Below, piece after piece: positions 26,067-36,287 of a DNA stretch of 64,000 nt. The notes beneath the pieces were generated by a model. The model made no database searches. It saw only the letters and a list, made by a program, of their open reading frames with translations, and had not been told where the DNA came from. The stretch covers positions 62,001-126,000 of the forward strand of contig WGLV01000010.1 in assembly GCA_016125385.1 (NCBI GenBank), written 5' to 3'. A program made the position numbers and the translations under genes. How positions within the stretch are numbered: the first letter of the stretch is position 1; each line of letters opens with the position of its first letter. This DNA is from a bacterium. Lineage in GTDB: Bacteria > Hinthialibacterota > Hinthialibacteria > Hinthialibacterales > Hinthialibacteraceae.

Positions 26067-27866
26067 TTACTGAACATCCGCGGGCAAAGCGATAACGCGA
26101 CCATTGGTATTCAACGAGAATAATTCGGCGGAGGGATTCACCACCAGCGCGGCGCCCTGATCGGGCGTCGAATCATAGGACCGCCAGGTCGTCCGATATG
26201 GTTCGGCGGCGACGCTGTACGTTTCACCATCCCGCGTGTAAACAAGCAACCCGCGTCCTTTGGGATCAACCTCCAGATCAATCGCCTTGTTCTGGTTGGG
26301 CCAATAGGGAATCAGCTCAGGATCGACGGCTGGAGCCGAAATGGGGAGCGTCACCGAACCGCCGGCATGGTTACCATGAATGGCTCCATAGATATCAAGC
26401 AGGTAATACCCTCGTTCATCGCGGTCGAGTTCAATGTCCGCCACAAGGTTGGTTTTGAAATTCAGATTTCCCCACGAGGGGAAATCGGGTGGAGCATCAC
26501 CAATCAACGCGACTTCTCCACGCGCGGAAATCAGCAAGGCGCCCTTGACGCTATGGAAAAACTCCAGATCCACGGCGGGCGCTGGAAACAAGAACGGTTG
26601 AGGGAGTTTTTCAAGCCAGGTTTCCAGAGAAGAAGCAACCAGAGTCCGGTCGCGCCTCAGCACAATATACGCTCCGTTGTACAGTTCGAGGTCAACCGCG
26701 TCATCAAAAAAAATCGGCGGTTTCCATAGCAATTCAAACGTATCGCCGGAAGGCCGAAACACCCGGCCGAAGCGATCCATCAGGAGCACGCTTTGACTAC
26801 GCTCCTCCCATTCGGCATCGATCCAGAGGCGTTGGCGCAAAGAAGACGGTTGAGGCTCTTTTTGATATTCACGGAGAAAATCGATATTGAAAACACGGTC
26901 GAGAAGTTCAGCGGGCGAGACTGCGAAATTCATCGCGTCACGCATCAAAAGGGGATACATGAGAAAATCAGCGGTATGCACCACTTGAAGCATTTGCCGG
27001 CTGAACAGCGTGTCGATCAATCCCAACTGAGAGGAGAGCCGGCCTTTGCCAAGTAAGGTATGGTTGAGTTCGGAATACCGGTCAAACGCCCGGCGTGGTG
27101 CGTCCGCCGCGTATTGAATCTGGTTCGGGTCTTCATATTGAAATGGCGCCCAGGCGCGCTCTTCCGCGCCCGCGATACGCCACAGGTTCCAGATTTGAAA
27201 ATCCTGCATCCCGACCATTGAGGCCGCGATGAGCAAGAGCAGTTCAGGTAACCACCGGACGCGGGAGGGCAGAAAATCCAAATCTGGCGGAACGGCTAAC
27301 ATCACAATTCCGATGAGTCCGATCAGCAGCAGCCCCATAATCGTGACTGAAGAAAATGTGGCGAATGAACCGCCAGCCGCCAAGAGGACCAGTGAGGACA
27401 AGGTTATCAGAATCAGCGAAACCAGGATGCCTGTTTCCACCCATTGCACCCGGCGCGATACATCCCGCTCCGATTCAGGTCTTAGCCAAAATGCGGCGAG
27501 CAGTATAACCGGGTAGAGCAAAACGAAAACAGGATGATCCGCCGCATAACCTCGATAAAAACCCGTCCAACCTAATGAGTACAGCACAATCACGGCAAAG
27601 AGAAATTCTCCGCAACGCCGTGATGGTGTTACCGTGAAAGGACGAGGTGAAAAAAAGCGTATCAGTATGATAAAGGCGGCGATTCCGAGCAGCAGGTCTT
27701 CTTCCAGCGCGGTTGTAAAACGCGGCAAAAGGAAAACGCTCAGCGGCAGCAGCAGGCAAACCCAGTAGGCGACAAAGGACCACCCCTTGGTGAAAAAAGG
27801 CGAAGAAGTACCTAAAACCGTTTCGCCTTGAGTTGGTGGATTATAAGTTTCTTCATTCGTTGACAT
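26067..27866 (-). CDS. Large membrane protein with C-terminal propeller-like repeats, unknown
   Basis: The ~600-residue protein has about seven hydrophobic segments in its first ~215 residues (for example VAYWVCLLLPLSVFLL, LLGIAAFIILIRFF, VFVLLYPVILLAAFWL, VSLILITLSSLVLLAAG, IMGLLLIGLIGIVMLAV). A soluble region of ~380 residues follows, with repeated strands of the kind DAVDLELYNGAYIVLRRD, AVDLEFFHSVKGALLISARGE, DIELDRDERGYYLLDIYG and AIDLEVDPKGRGLLVYTRDG: at least five related units spaced ~50 residues, like beta-propeller blades with a conserved DLE and closing G. I do not recognise the family. Start at 27866 (MSTNEE) or 27920; neither has a clear ribosome site. Confidence 0.7.
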   Translation of the reverse strand: MSTNEETYNPPTQGETVLGTSSPFFTKGWSFVAYWVCLLLPLSVFLLPRFTTALEEDLLLGIAAFIILIRFFSPRPFTVTPSRRCGEFLFAVIVLYSLGWTGFYRGYAADHPVFVLLYPVILLAAFWLRPESERDVSRRVQWVETGILVSLILITLSSLVLLAAGGSFATFSSVTIMGLLLIGLIGIVMLAVPPDLDFLPSRVRWLPELLLLIAASMVGMQDFQIWNLWRIAGAEERAWAPFQYEDPNQIQYAADAPRRAFDRYSELNHTLLGKGRLSSQLGLIDTLFSRQMLQVVHTADFLMYPLLMRDAMNFAVSPAELLDRVFNIDFLREYQKEPQPSSLRQRLWIDAEWEERSQSVLLMDRFGRVFRPSGDTFELLWKPPIFFDDAVDLELYNGAYIVLRRDRTLVASSLETWLEKLPQPFLFPAPAVDLEFFHSVKGALLISARGEVALIGDAPPDFPSWGNLNFKTNLVADIELDRDERGYYLLDIYGAIHGNHAGGSVTLPISAPAVDPELIPYWPNQNKAIDLEVDPKGRGLLVYTRDGETYSVAAEPYRTTWRSYDSTPDQGAALVVNPSAELFSLNTNGRVIALPADVQ

Positions 27867-28081
27867 TGCGTTCGATACGAATCCGCCGCGCCGGTTTGTA
27901 TTTCGCCGCCTATGTATCATACATCATGGACGTGGCGAATATTCTGTTTCCCCGTAATCTTCGCCGGCGGAAATTTTTCATCCGCACCATGCGTCTGCGA
28001 TTTCAGACTCCAAGCATACGGGTGGCGCGTAAAACGTGAAAGGGTTGATTCAATCGGCATGATGACGGATAACTTACGGCT

Positions 28082-28789
28082 ATGACATCCGTGAATGAAG
28101 CGAACTCCGCGCTCGCCATCGTAATCCCCTGCTATAACTGCGGCTCGGCGGTTAAATCCGTGGTAGAGCAGTGCCGCGCGTACAGCGGGCGCATTCTGCT
28201 GGTCAACGACGGCAGCGATGAGAATACCACGCGCGCGATCGAGGAATGCGGGGCGGAGATGGTAGGCTGGGCGATCAATCGCGGTAAAGGATCGGCGCTG
28301 CTGGCGGGCTTTGACTTCTGGCTGAAACGCGACGGCTGGGACTGGCTGGCGACGCTGGACAGTGACGGTCAACACGCGCCGAACGACCTCGCCGCGCTGA
28401 TGGAGGCGCGGAACAACGGGGCGGAATTTATCGCGGGCCGGCGCGTGCTGGCGCCAGGCGAGACGCCCAATCTGCGGCGCTGGGCGAACCGGACCAGCAC
28501 GCGGCTGATTCGCATATTGACGGGGTGTCCGCTGAACGACATTCAATGCGGTTACCGGATGTTTTCACGCAAGGCGCTGGAACAACTGCGGCCGCGCCTC
28601 ACCAGCGAATCGTATGCGATCGAGACGGAAATGGCGCTATTGGCGACGCGCATGGGTCTTCGTATGGCTGAAGCTGAAGTGCAATCGATCTATACGGAGG
28701 AATCGACTCAACGTTCGGCCTGGCGTCCGCTGATGGATTCATGGCGCATCGCCAAGGTAACCGCCAGGTTCCTTGGGAAGCGGCAATAG
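28082..28789 (+). CDS. GT2 glycosyltransferase (DPM1-like)
   Basis: The 235-residue GT-A enzyme has IVIPCYNCGSAV at the start, ILLVNDGSDENT, AINRGKGSALLAGFDF, the DXD-type LDSDGQHAPNDL, and CGYRMFSRKALEQL, the order seen in dolichyl/undecaprenyl-phosphate mannose or glucose synthases and related GT2 proteins. There are no membrane segments, so it would act at the cytoplasmic face of the inner membrane. The ATG lacks a good ribosome site. A second, distinct GT2 lies at 32451. Confidence 0.9.
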   Translation: MTSVNEANSALAIVIPCYNCGSAVKSVVEQCRAYSGRILLVNDGSDENTTRAIEECGAEMVGWAINRGKGSALLAGFDFWLKRDGWDWLATLDSDGQHAPNDLAALMEARNNGAEFIAGRRVLAPGETPNLRRWANRTSTRLIRILTGCPLNDIQCGYRMFSRKALEQLRPRLTSESYAIETEMALLATRMGLRMAEAEVQSIYTEESTQRSAWRPLMDSWRIAKVTARFLGKRQ

Positions 28790-28869
28790 AGCGGATTCTT
28801 GCCCACAGCCCGGGTTTTTGGTAGCGTACAGGCGACTCATCCATTTTTATCGATTCTGAGGAGAACAAC

Positions 28870-29265
28870 ATGAAACGATCCGTCTGGATTCCAGCCATTC
28901 TTACACTCGCGGCCGTGATTTTTGCTTTTGCGATCAATGGAACCGCGCAAACCGATCATAAAGGCGTGTTAAAGCATGTAGTCTGCTTCAAATTCAAAGA
29001 TGACGCCAAAGCGGAGGACATTCAGAAAGTCGTCGACGCCTTTCGCGCGCTACCGGAAAAGATTCCCTTCATCGCCGGTTATGAAGATGGTACGAACAAC
29101 AGCCCTGAAAAACTGAACAAGGGATTCACCCATTGCTTCCAGCTGACTTTCAAGTCGGAAGCGGACCGGGACGCCTATCTGCCGCATCCCGCTCATAAGG
29201 CGTTCGGGCAAACGCTGGGACCGGTGCTGGACGACGTGTTCGTCATCGACTACTGGACGGACTGA
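28870..29265 (+). CDS. Exported Dabb-family (stress responsive A/B barrel) protein
   Basis: The 131-residue protein has a signal peptide (WIPAILTLAAVIFAFAINGTAQ) and a ferredoxin-like Dabb domain: HVVCFKFKDDAKAEDIQKVVDAFRALPEKIP, then FTHCFQLTFKSEADRDAYLPHPAHKAFGQTLGPVLDDVFVIDYW. The family dimerises; its function in exported form is unknown. GAGGAG lies six bases before the ATG. The M61 peptidase gene follows after 19 bases. Confidence 0.88.
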   Translation: MKRSVWIPAILTLAAVIFAFAINGTAQTDHKGVLKHVVCFKFKDDAKAEDIQKVVDAFRALPEKIPFIAGYEDGTNNSPEKLNKGFTHCFQLTFKSEADRDAYLPHPAHKAFGQTLGPVLDDVFVIDYWTD

Positions 29266-29284
29266 TTCAAACGGGAGGCAAGCA

Positions 29285-31141
29285 TTGAACGGATTGCGCG
29301 GCGTTTTTTTCGCGGCATGCCTGCTTGCCTCGCTTCCACTGGCGGCGCGGGGCATGGAGATTGGATACCGCCTCTCCATGCCCGATCCCGTCTCACATGA
29401 ACTACACGTGCAGATCGCGTTACGCGGCGTGGAAGGTGACGCGGTCGAATTGCAAATGCCCGCCTGGGCGCCAGGGCGATATCAGACTCTCGATTTCGCC
29501 CGAAACGTCCACCACTTTACCGTGCGCGGCGGCGAGGCGAGTCTCCCGTTTCGTAAATCCGACAAGACCACGTGGCGAATCGAGACTCAGGGTCTGGATT
29601 CGATCGAAATCAATTACCAGGTATACGCGGACACGCTATCAGGAGAGTATTCGCAACTGAACGACTTCCACGCGTTTTTATGCGGGGTCAGCGTGTATAT
29701 GTATGTGGCCGGTTATAAAGATCATCCAGTCACGCTCGATATCGAACCGCCAAAGGACTGGATGATTCTTTCCAGCGGCGGCGAGTTGGGCCAGACGCAT
29801 TTTGAATACTCTGACTACGACCGCATGATCGATGAACTTGTACAGTTGGGGAAATTTTTTCTGTACAAGTTCCGTGCGGGCGAGACGGATTTTTACGTCT
29901 GCATCGTCAATAATGGCGACCGGACTTACGCAGGACCGTTCGTAGAACAGGTGAGGCGCATCGTCAATACGGCCGTCGAGGTAATGCCGCCTCTGGATAC
30001 GCCGCGATACACCTTTTTCTTTCACTTTCTACCCGATTCGAGAACAACCGCTGGAATGGAACACCTGAATTGCGCACAAATCACCCGCAATCACGATCTG
30101 GCGGATCACGACTGGAAAAGCGACCTGACGCCATGGATCGCCGCGCATGAATTCTCTCACGCCTGGAACGTGAAACGCTTACGCCCGCAAGGGCTGGGGC
30201 CTTTCGATTACACGCAGGAAACCTATACCCCCTTGCTCTGGCTGGTGGAGGGCGGCGCGTGTTATCTGGGCGACTTGTTTCTATTACGCTCGGGCGTATG
30301 GAACGAAGAGCGATTCTATCAATGGTTCAACGAGCGAATCACGCAATTCAGACAATGGCCCGGCGCTGATGAACGAAGCGTAGAACAGTCAAGCTTCGAC
30401 GCATGGCTGTACGATGATTCGGCGCGTGGAGAATGGAATCCTCAGGCCAACTGGATCGATTATTACCTGAAAGGTGAATTGATCTGCCTGTGCATCGATC
30501 TGGAAATCAGAAAACGAAGCGGAGGCGAGAAAGGATTTGAAGATTTTTTCGACGCACTCTATCGGCGCTGCTATGAAGACTCAGCACCGGAATCATATTA
30601 TCTGAAAGGGCGGAGTTATACCGAAGCCGACGTCATCGCCGCACTGAACGAAACGGTGGACGCACCGTGGGAGGATCTATATCACGCGTGGGTGAAGGCG
30701 CCGGGGAACCTGCCGTTGGAGACAGCGCTGAACGCGGCGGGCGTCAAGTTGGATTCAGACGACGCGCAACCGCCTGTTCCCTATACAGGATTGCATTTCA
30801 TCACCGCGCCGGGCGGGTACCCTGAAATCGACTGGTTCGCGCCGTATTCGCCCGCGTATACGGCGGGATTGTCGCGGCATGACGTCATAGTCGCAATCGA
30901 CGGTGAAAAAACCTTGCGCGACGAATTCGACGAGATTTTGCGGCGGCGCGGCGGCGACGGCGAGGCGACGCTGACCATGTTACGGGGCGATCGACTGATT
31001 ACGCGAACCATGCGTCTGATTAAAGACTGGAACCTGATTGCATTTCAGATACATCCACAAGACGATTCTCCCCGGCAAGCGATGAAGATCCGCAATGGCT
31101 GGTTGACGGGATCGCTCAAGAAGCCCGCCGGATCACGATGA
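29285..31141 (+). CDS. Exported M61-family aminopeptidase with PDZ domain
   Basis: The 618-residue protein starts at TTG with GGGAGG six bases upstream; the signal peptide (VFFAACLLASLPLAARG) supports this start. The N-terminal beta-sandwich (PAWAPGRYQTLDFARNVHHFTV), zinc motif HEFSH (288-292) with the third ligand region WLVEGGACYLGD, and a C-terminal PDZ domain (~520-595: PYSPAYTAGLSRHDVIVAIDGEKTL) match glycyl aminopeptidases of family M61. GxMEH upstream (AGMEHLNCAQI) is also conserved. It likely cleaves peptides in the periplasm. Its stop overlaps the next start by four bases. Confidence 0.92.
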   Translation: MNGLRGVFFAACLLASLPLAARGMEIGYRLSMPDPVSHELHVQIALRGVEGDAVELQMPAWAPGRYQTLDFARNVHHFTVRGGEASLPFRKSDKTTWRIETQGLDSIEINYQVYADTLSGEYSQLNDFHAFLCGVSVYMYVAGYKDHPVTLDIEPPKDWMILSSGGELGQTHFEYSDYDRMIDELVQLGKFFLYKFRAGETDFYVCIVNNGDRTYAGPFVEQVRRIVNTAVEVMPPLDTPRYTFFFHFLPDSRTTAGMEHLNCAQITRNHDLADHDWKSDLTPWIAAHEFSHAWNVKRLRPQGLGPFDYTQETYTPLLWLVEGGACYLGDLFLLRSGVWNEERFYQWFNERITQFRQWPGADERSVEQSSFDAWLYDDSARGEWNPQANWIDYYLKGELICLCIDLEIRKRSGGEKGFEDFFDALYRRCYEDSAPESYYLKGRSYTEADVIAALNETVDAPWEDLYHAWVKAPGNLPLETALNAAGVKLDSDDAQPPVPYTGLHFITAPGGYPEIDWFAPYSPAYTAGLSRHDVIVAIDGEKTLRDEFDEILRRRGGDGEATLTMLRGDRLITRTMRLIKDWNLIAFQIHPQDDSPRQAMKIRNGWLTGSLKKPAGSR

Positions 31142-32328
31142 CGACATCCTCCATCGACGCCCTCATCGATGCCGCTCAAGCATTCGCCGACGCGGGCGAT
31201 CTCGAACAGGTGGAGCGCACGCTTTGCGATGGCGTAAGACGGCATCCTGATTCGACCGATTTAAAAGCTCATCTGGGATATTTCTATTACCGGCAAAAGC
31301 GATACCGGCGCGCGCTTTACTGGCTCAACCAGCGGCGGGCTCTCGAGCCACCAGACAAGGGCGTGGATGCATTGATCAAAGAAATCGAACCGCTGATTCC
31401 CAAGAACGAGGCCGTCGCAAATAAGCATCAAGCATCCCGAAAAGCGGAATGGATGCAACGCAGGATTCTGCGGCTTTCGTTGCCCGTCATCGCGTGGCTT
31501 GAGGGCGTCGCGCGAGACAGCCGAAACGGGTTTTCATTGCATTCATTTCTCAAGACGATTTCGCACCGGAACGAACGAACCTTTCACGCGTGTATCGCGT
31601 ATCACAAAAGCCGCGAAATCGCCTTCGCGTGTGAGAATCTACCAATTAAACCCGGAGCAAGGCTGCTCGATGCCGGAACGGGTTACAACGCCATGCCGCT
31701 GTGGTGGACGCAACGAGGCGCGGACGCCGTCACACTGGACGGCTCACCGTATGGCTTCGAACGACTGCGGCAAGAAAGAGACGCATCGGCGAACGAGGGA
31801 TGTTTTTCGTGCTGCCTCGGTGATGTAACGCGATTACCGTTCGATAACGATTCATTCGACGGCGTCAGCGCGCTGTGTATGATCGAACACATTCCATATC
31901 AGGGCGATGCCGTGGCGATGCGTGAAATTTTCCGGGTATTGAAGCCGGGCGGGCTGGCGGCGGTCACGGTTGAAGCCAACCGCGAGACTTTTGAAGAATG
32001 GCTGGAGATGCCGTTCGAAATCGGCTATCAGATTCAGGAAGACCGGGCGGAACGCTTTGAGGAGCTATTTTGCCGGAACTACGCTCCAGAAGCGGTACGT
32101 GAACGGCTCGCTCACGGCGCCCCCTGGGAGATCGTGAGCGAAGTCTTCTACGATGATGGAGCGATTGCATGGCGGAGCTGGTTCAACGATCCACGAGGCG
32201 GAATACTGCGTGCGGCGATGAGACCTCTGCAACCGCTGATCAGTCTGCTTTGTTACCGTGAGCGTGGGGCGAAGTACGCGTTGTCACCATCCAGCATCGC
32301 GTGCCTGTTGTTGAAAAAGCCGTTGTAA
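31138..32328 (+). CDS. TPR-containing class I SAM-dependent methyltransferase
   Basis: The 396-residue protein has ~75 residues of TPR-like helices (AQAFADAGDLEQVERTLCDGVRRHP, AHLGYFYYRQKRYRRALYWLNQRRALEP), a linker, and a methyltransferase domain: LLDAGTGYNAMPLWW (motif I), AVTLDGSPYGF, GDVTRLPFDNDSFDGVSALCMIEHIPY, and EIFRVLKPGGLAAVTVE. The substrate is unknown. It is coupled by ATGA overlap to the M61 peptidase, an unusual pairing. Confidence 0.85.
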   Translation: MTTSSIDALIDAAQAFADAGDLEQVERTLCDGVRRHPDSTDLKAHLGYFYYRQKRYRRALYWLNQRRALEPPDKGVDALIKEIEPLIPKNEAVANKHQASRKAEWMQRRILRLSLPVIAWLEGVARDSRNGFSLHSFLKTISHRNERTFHACIAYHKSREIAFACENLPIKPGARLLDAGTGYNAMPLWWTQRGADAVTLDGSPYGFERLRQERDASANEGCFSCCLGDVTRLPFDNDSFDGVSALCMIEHIPYQGDAVAMREIFRVLKPGGLAAVTVEANRETFEEWLEMPFEIGYQIQEDRAERFEELFCRNYAPEAVRERLAHGAPWEIVSEVFYDDGAIAWRSWFNDPRGGILRAAMRPLQPLISLLCYRERGAKYALSPSSIACLLLKKPL

Positions 32329-32450
32329 AAAATTGTAAAAAAAATTCACGTCCCTACGCTGGCGCGGGTTTGGATTTATCATCCCTATCAATGACGGAAT
32401 CGTCATCGAAGGGGTATTTGTTATTACACTGAGAATGGAAAAACGCCGCC

Positions 32451-33200
32451 GTGGCTGACACATCCAAGCCCAAACTGTCCATTATCATCCCCATTTATAA
32501 TGAGGAAGAGCTTCTTCCCGAAGTATTGAAGCGGGTGCGCCAGATGGACTGGCCTAATAAAGAGATCATTCTGGTCAACGACTGTTCGACCGACCGGACG
32601 GAATCGATTCTCGAACCGGAAAAAGGGAAGCCGGATACCCTGGTGCTGGCGCACGAAGTCAACATGGGGAAAGGCGCGGCGATCCGTACGGGGCTGCGGT
32701 ATTTCACTGGCGACATCGTCATTATTCAGGACGCGGACATGGAGTACGACCCCGGGGAGATCGTCGACGTGGTCAAACCCATCGCCGAAGGGCGTACCAA
32801 CGTGTGTTTTGGTTCTCGCTTTATGGGCGAGGTGAAAGACATGAGGCTGGCGAATCGGGTGGCGAACTGGATTCTGGCGAAAATGGTCTCGATTTTATAT
32901 GGGAAAACGATTACCGATGAAGCAACCGCCTACAAGGCGTTTCACCGCGGCGTGATCGAGCGGATTCCGCTGGAATGCCACGGTTTCGAGTTTTGTCCGG
33001 AAGTCACCAGCAAGATCCTGAAATTGGGCGAGCCGATTGTTGAAGTCCCGGTTCGATTCAAAGCCCGGACGGTGGCTGAAGGCAAGAAAATCGGCTGGCG
33101 TGATTTTATCACGGCGGTCTGGACGATCATGAAAGTGCGCTTTTTCTGGAGCGTGAAAAAAGCCACGCCGCCCGTGGTGGAAAGGACTCCTCCCGCATGA
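32451..33200 (+). CDS. GT2 glycosyltransferase (DPM1/DPMS-like)
   Basis: The 249-residue protein has [40 protein letters not shown]-type [16 protein letters not shown], the DXD motif [20 protein letters not shown], and [18 protein letters not shown]. This is the polyprenyl-phosphate sugar synthase type. The start is GTG: an in-frame stop lies 18 bases upstream and no ATG fits. The ribosome site is weak. It overlaps the FAD oxidoreductase gene by four bases, so the two probably act in one glycan pathway. Confidence 0.92.
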   Translation: MADTSKPKLSIIIPIYNEEELLPEVLKRVRQMDWPNKEIILVNDCSTDRTESILEPEKGKPDTLVLAHEVNMGKGAAIRTGLRYFTGDIVIIQDADMEYDPGEIVDVVKPIAEGRTNVCFGSRFMGEVKDMRLANRVANWILAKMVSILYGKTITDEATAYKAFHRGVIERIPLECHGFEFCPEVTSKILKLGEPIVEVPVRFKARTVAEGKKIGWRDFITAVWTIMKVRFFWSVKKATPPVVERTPPA

Positions 33201-34597
33201 GCCGCCGCATCGTAATTCTGGGCGCGGGAGTCGCCGGACTGGCCGCCGCGTGGAAACTACTGCATTTACATCCCGACGATGAAGTCATCGTGGTGGAGCG
33301 GGATCAGGTTCCCGGCGGACTGGCGAAAAGCGTGGAATGGCTGGGGTATCCGCTCGACCTGGGGCCGCATCGCTTTCATACCGAGATCCCCGAAATCAAG
33401 ACATTTATTAAATCGTTTTGTGAAGAGCGGATGACGCGGGTCAAGCGATTCAGCCGCATGTATCTGAATGGGCGGTATATTCCGTATCCCATCAAACCGC
33501 TGGAAACGTTTCAGTGTCTGGGCGCGGCGAATGCGGTCCGATACGCTTTCTCGGCGGCGGGCGCATTGTTTGAAGACCGCGACAGAGACGCCGTATCGTA
33601 TGAAGAATATGTTTCGCGCTATTACGGGACGAAGCTCTACGAGCGTATTTTCGAACCATTCGCGCGGAAAGTATGGGGGCTCGATCCTAAATACATCGCG
33701 GCGGAAACTGCGCGAGTGCGGCTTCGGGGAGAAAGCGTGTGGCACGCCCTGCTGGACGGCCTGTTTTCAAAAGAGGAAACCTACGTCGCGGAATTTCTGT
33801 ACCCGCCCAAAGGTTTTGGTCAGATCGCGGAGCAGTTCGCCGAGGAGATCGAACGGCGCGGTGGACGATTTTTATACGAACGTACAGTCAAACGGATCGA
33901 CACGCGCGGAGGCGCAGCCGCCGGCGTGGCGACAGACGGACCGAACGGGGAAGAATTCATCGAGTGCGACTGGCTGATCTCCACGCTGCCACTGCCTCAG
34001 GCTCCCGGGCTATTAAACCCGGCCGCGCCGTCTCCGGTGATGGAGGCGGCGGCTGAATTGCAATACAGGGCGATCGTGTTGCTTTATCTGCTTTACGATT
34101 ATGAAGCCGAATTTGAAGACACCTGGTTATATTACCCTGAAGAGCATGTTCCATTTACCCGGGTCAGCGTACCAGATCACTTCAACCCGGCGCGGCCGCG
34201 CGATGGCCGAACGTGTCTCTGCGTGGAATTCTGCTGCGAGTACGGCGACGAAACCTGGCGCGCGGAATCGGACGTGCTGGCGCGGTTGGCTCAACAGACG
34301 CTGGCGAACTCAGGGCTGGTCAAGCGTGATTTTTGCGACCATACCACGGTGAAAATCAGGGAAGGGTATCCAATCTACCACGTGGGGTACGACGCACTGA
34401 CGACCATGATCCTCGGACATTTGCGCGGGCTGGGTAACGTGATAACCGCGGGAAGACAGGGCCTGTTCAGGCATAACAACATCGACCAGTCTATCCAGAT
34501 GGGGCTGTTGGCCGCGATTGAATTATCCCATCAAAACGGAGTGGATCACTGGTACGATCACGCAGGACGCTTTGAAAACTACCGAATCGTTGACTGA
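33197..34597 (+). CDS. FAD-dependent amine-oxidase/UGM-like oxidoreductase
   Basis: The 466-residue protein has a Rossmann dinucleotide motif [58 protein letters not shown] and a late [23 protein letters not shown]-contact segment. It belongs to the protoporphyrinogen-oxidase / UDP-galactopyranose-mutase-like superfamily, and copies beside glycosyltransferases are usually annotated as sugar-modifying or desaturating. Its coupling to a GT2 gene argues against haem synthesis. No signal is present. Substrate is unknown. Confidence 0.85.
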   Translation: MSRRIVILGAGVAGLAAAWKLLHLHPDDEVIVVERDQVPGGLAKSVEWLGYPLDLGPHRFHTEIPEIKTFIKSFCEERMTRVKRFSRMYLNGRYIPYPIKPLETFQCLGAANAVRYAFSAAGALFEDRDRDAVSYEEYVSRYYGTKLYERIFEPFARKVWGLDPKYIAAETARVRLRGESVWHALLDGLFSKEETYVAEFLYPPKGFGQIAEQFAEEIERRGGRFLYERTVKRIDTRGGAAAGVATDGPNGEEFIECDWLISTLPLPQAPGLLNPAAPSPVMEAAAELQYRAIVLLYLLYDYEAEFEDTWLYYPEEHVPFTRVSVPDHFNPARPRDGRTCLCVEFCCEYGDETWRAESDVLARLAQQTLANSGLVKRDFCDHTTVKIREGYPIYHVGYDALTTMILGHLRGLGNVITAGRQGLFRHNNIDQSIQMGLLAAIELSHQNGVDHWYDHAGRFENYRIVD

Positions 34598-34769
34598 CTT
34601 TTGCAGGCTGAATCGCGGAGGCTCAACCGCGCCCCCGTTGAAGAAACTTGGTTTAAGTATATATATTCCAAGTTTTTACAATTCTTTACCAGAACGGTAT
34701 TGATTATTTAATTTTAATCAGCACACTTTAATGTCGTCACAAACGGCAATGGATCGAGAGAAGAGATCG

Positions 34770-36188
34770 ATGAAATCCTGGAAAAAATGCCTGCTGGCTG
34801 TTCCGCCCACAGGCAAATATATTCGAGAAGACCGGTGCCAGACGCCGCTGGATGAATTGCATACCGTCGCGCTGCGGCCTCCGATCGACCTGTTGTACAT
34901 GGCGGCGGCGCTGGAGTCGGCGGGCGTCGAATGCCGGGTGCTTGATTTTCCCGCCAAGGAAAAAACGTTCGCGGACTTCGAGCGAGAGGTCCGCGAATTT
35001 CAGCCGGACGGTCTGATTCTATCCATCACCACGCCAACCCTGGCGGACGACGTCAAGGCGGCTGCGCTGGCGAAAGATATCGATCAGGAGATCGTCACGA
35101 TATGCAAGGGAGCGCACTTCAAACACCTCGACCGTGAAGCGCTGCAAGCGTATCCACAAATCGATATCGTGATTCGCGGGGAGTACGAGGAAACCGTTAA
35201 AGAAATCGCTTCGGGGATGGAGTGGAGCGGGATCAATGGCATCTCGCATCGCGGCGCGGACGGACCGGTAAGAAACGCGGAGCGCGGCTTTATCCAGAAC
35301 GTGGACGATATCGCATTTCCAGCGCGTCACCTGATTGATAACGGCGATTACATCCGCCCCGACAAGGGAGAGAGGCAGACCACCATCGTCACCAGCCGGG
35401 GCTGCCCGTTTCCATGCATCTATTGTCTGGCGCCGAAGGTGTCGGGCTCAAAGGTGAGGACTCGCTCGCCGCAAAACGTACTGGCTGAAATCAAGGAATG
35501 CGTGGAGAAACACGGCATCCGGAATTTTCTGTTCCGCTCGGATCTGTTCACCGCCAAGAAAAAATGGGTAGTCGAGTTATGTCAGGCGATTCAGGCGGAA
35601 GGTCTGAAGATTCAGTGGTCGTGCAATAGCCGCATCGACACGATTGAAGAAGACATGCTGATAGAGATGAAAAAAGCCGGCTGCTGGCTGATCGCGTTCG
35701 GCGTGGAGCATGGCGATCCCGAAATGCTGGATCACATGCGCAAGCAGCTGGATTACGAGAAGATCGAGCCCGCGATACGCACCTGCAAAAAGGTTGGCGT
35801 GAAGACAAGCGTGTACTTTCTGATCGGTCTGCCGTGGGAAAACCGGGGCACGTTCGAAAAAACCAAGGCGTTCGCGCGCAAGCTCGATCCCGACTTCGTC
35901 GAATTTTTCTACACCTATCCATTCTACGGGACGGAGTATTACGAGATCGCGGTACGGGAAGGATTACTCGAAGATGGCGTGTTGCCTCACGCCGCGTACA
36001 ACAGCCCCGCCATCCCCACGAAATTTCTTTCGGTGGATGAACTGAGGCCTCTACGCAAAGAAGCGCTGCGGTCGTTTTATCTGCGGCCGGGTTATATTCT
36101 GCGTACGCTGGCCAGCAACCCTTCACCGAAAATTCTGAAGAACTACATGATTTACGGATTCCGCCAGCTGCGCGACATAATTTCATAA
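34770..36188 (+). CDS. B12-binding radical SAM protein, paralogue 1
   Basis: The ~472-residue protein has an N-terminal cobalamin-binding-like domain (RPPIDLLYMAAALESAGVECRVLDFPAKE, DGLILSITTPTLADDV) without the DxHxxG base-off motif, and a radical SAM domain with CPFPCIYC (cysteines ~212, 216, 219), SCNSRIDTIEEDMLIEMKKAGCWLIAFGVEHGD and IGLPWENRGTFEKTKAFARKLDPDFVEF. The C-terminal FYLRPGYILRTL is shared with the next gene. Substrate unknown; family members methylate or rearrange lipids, sugars or natural products. ATG 34770 is preferred over 34731 and 34749 because GAGAGAAGAG precedes it and MKSWKK starts the conserved part. Confidence 0.87.
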   Translation: MKSWKKCLLAVPPTGKYIREDRCQTPLDELHTVALRPPIDLLYMAAALESAGVECRVLDFPAKEKTFADFEREVREFQPDGLILSITTPTLADDVKAAALAKDIDQEIVTICKGAHFKHLDREALQAYPQIDIVIRGEYEETVKEIASGMEWSGINGISHRGADGPVRNAERGFIQNVDDIAFPARHLIDNGDYIRPDKGERQTTIVTSRGCPFPCIYCLAPKVSGSKVRTRSPQNVLAEIKECVEKHGIRNFLFRSDLFTAKKKWVVELCQAIQAEGLKIQWSCNSRIDTIEEDMLIEMKKAGCWLIAFGVEHGDPEMLDHMRKQLDYEKIEPAIRTCKKVGVKTSVYFLIGLPWENRGTFEKTKAFARKLDPDFVEFFYTYPFYGTEYYEIAVREGLLEDGVLPHAAYNSPAIPTKFLSVDELRPLRKEALRSFYLRPGYILRTLASNPSPKILKNYMIYGFRQLRDIIS

Positions 36189-36287
36189 TCAGGCGATGTT
36201 CGCAATCATGAACTTCGCGCGGCCGGATCAAACCGCATCAGGCTATAATTACAGTAGAACGCTTTTTGAGGGAGAAGACGGTATTCC

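Noticed and set aside
33197-34597. Protoporphyrinogen oxidase (haem synthesis)
   Set aside because: The FAD fold is shared, but the gene is coupled to a glycosyltransferase and no haem gene is nearby, so a glycan role is more likely.
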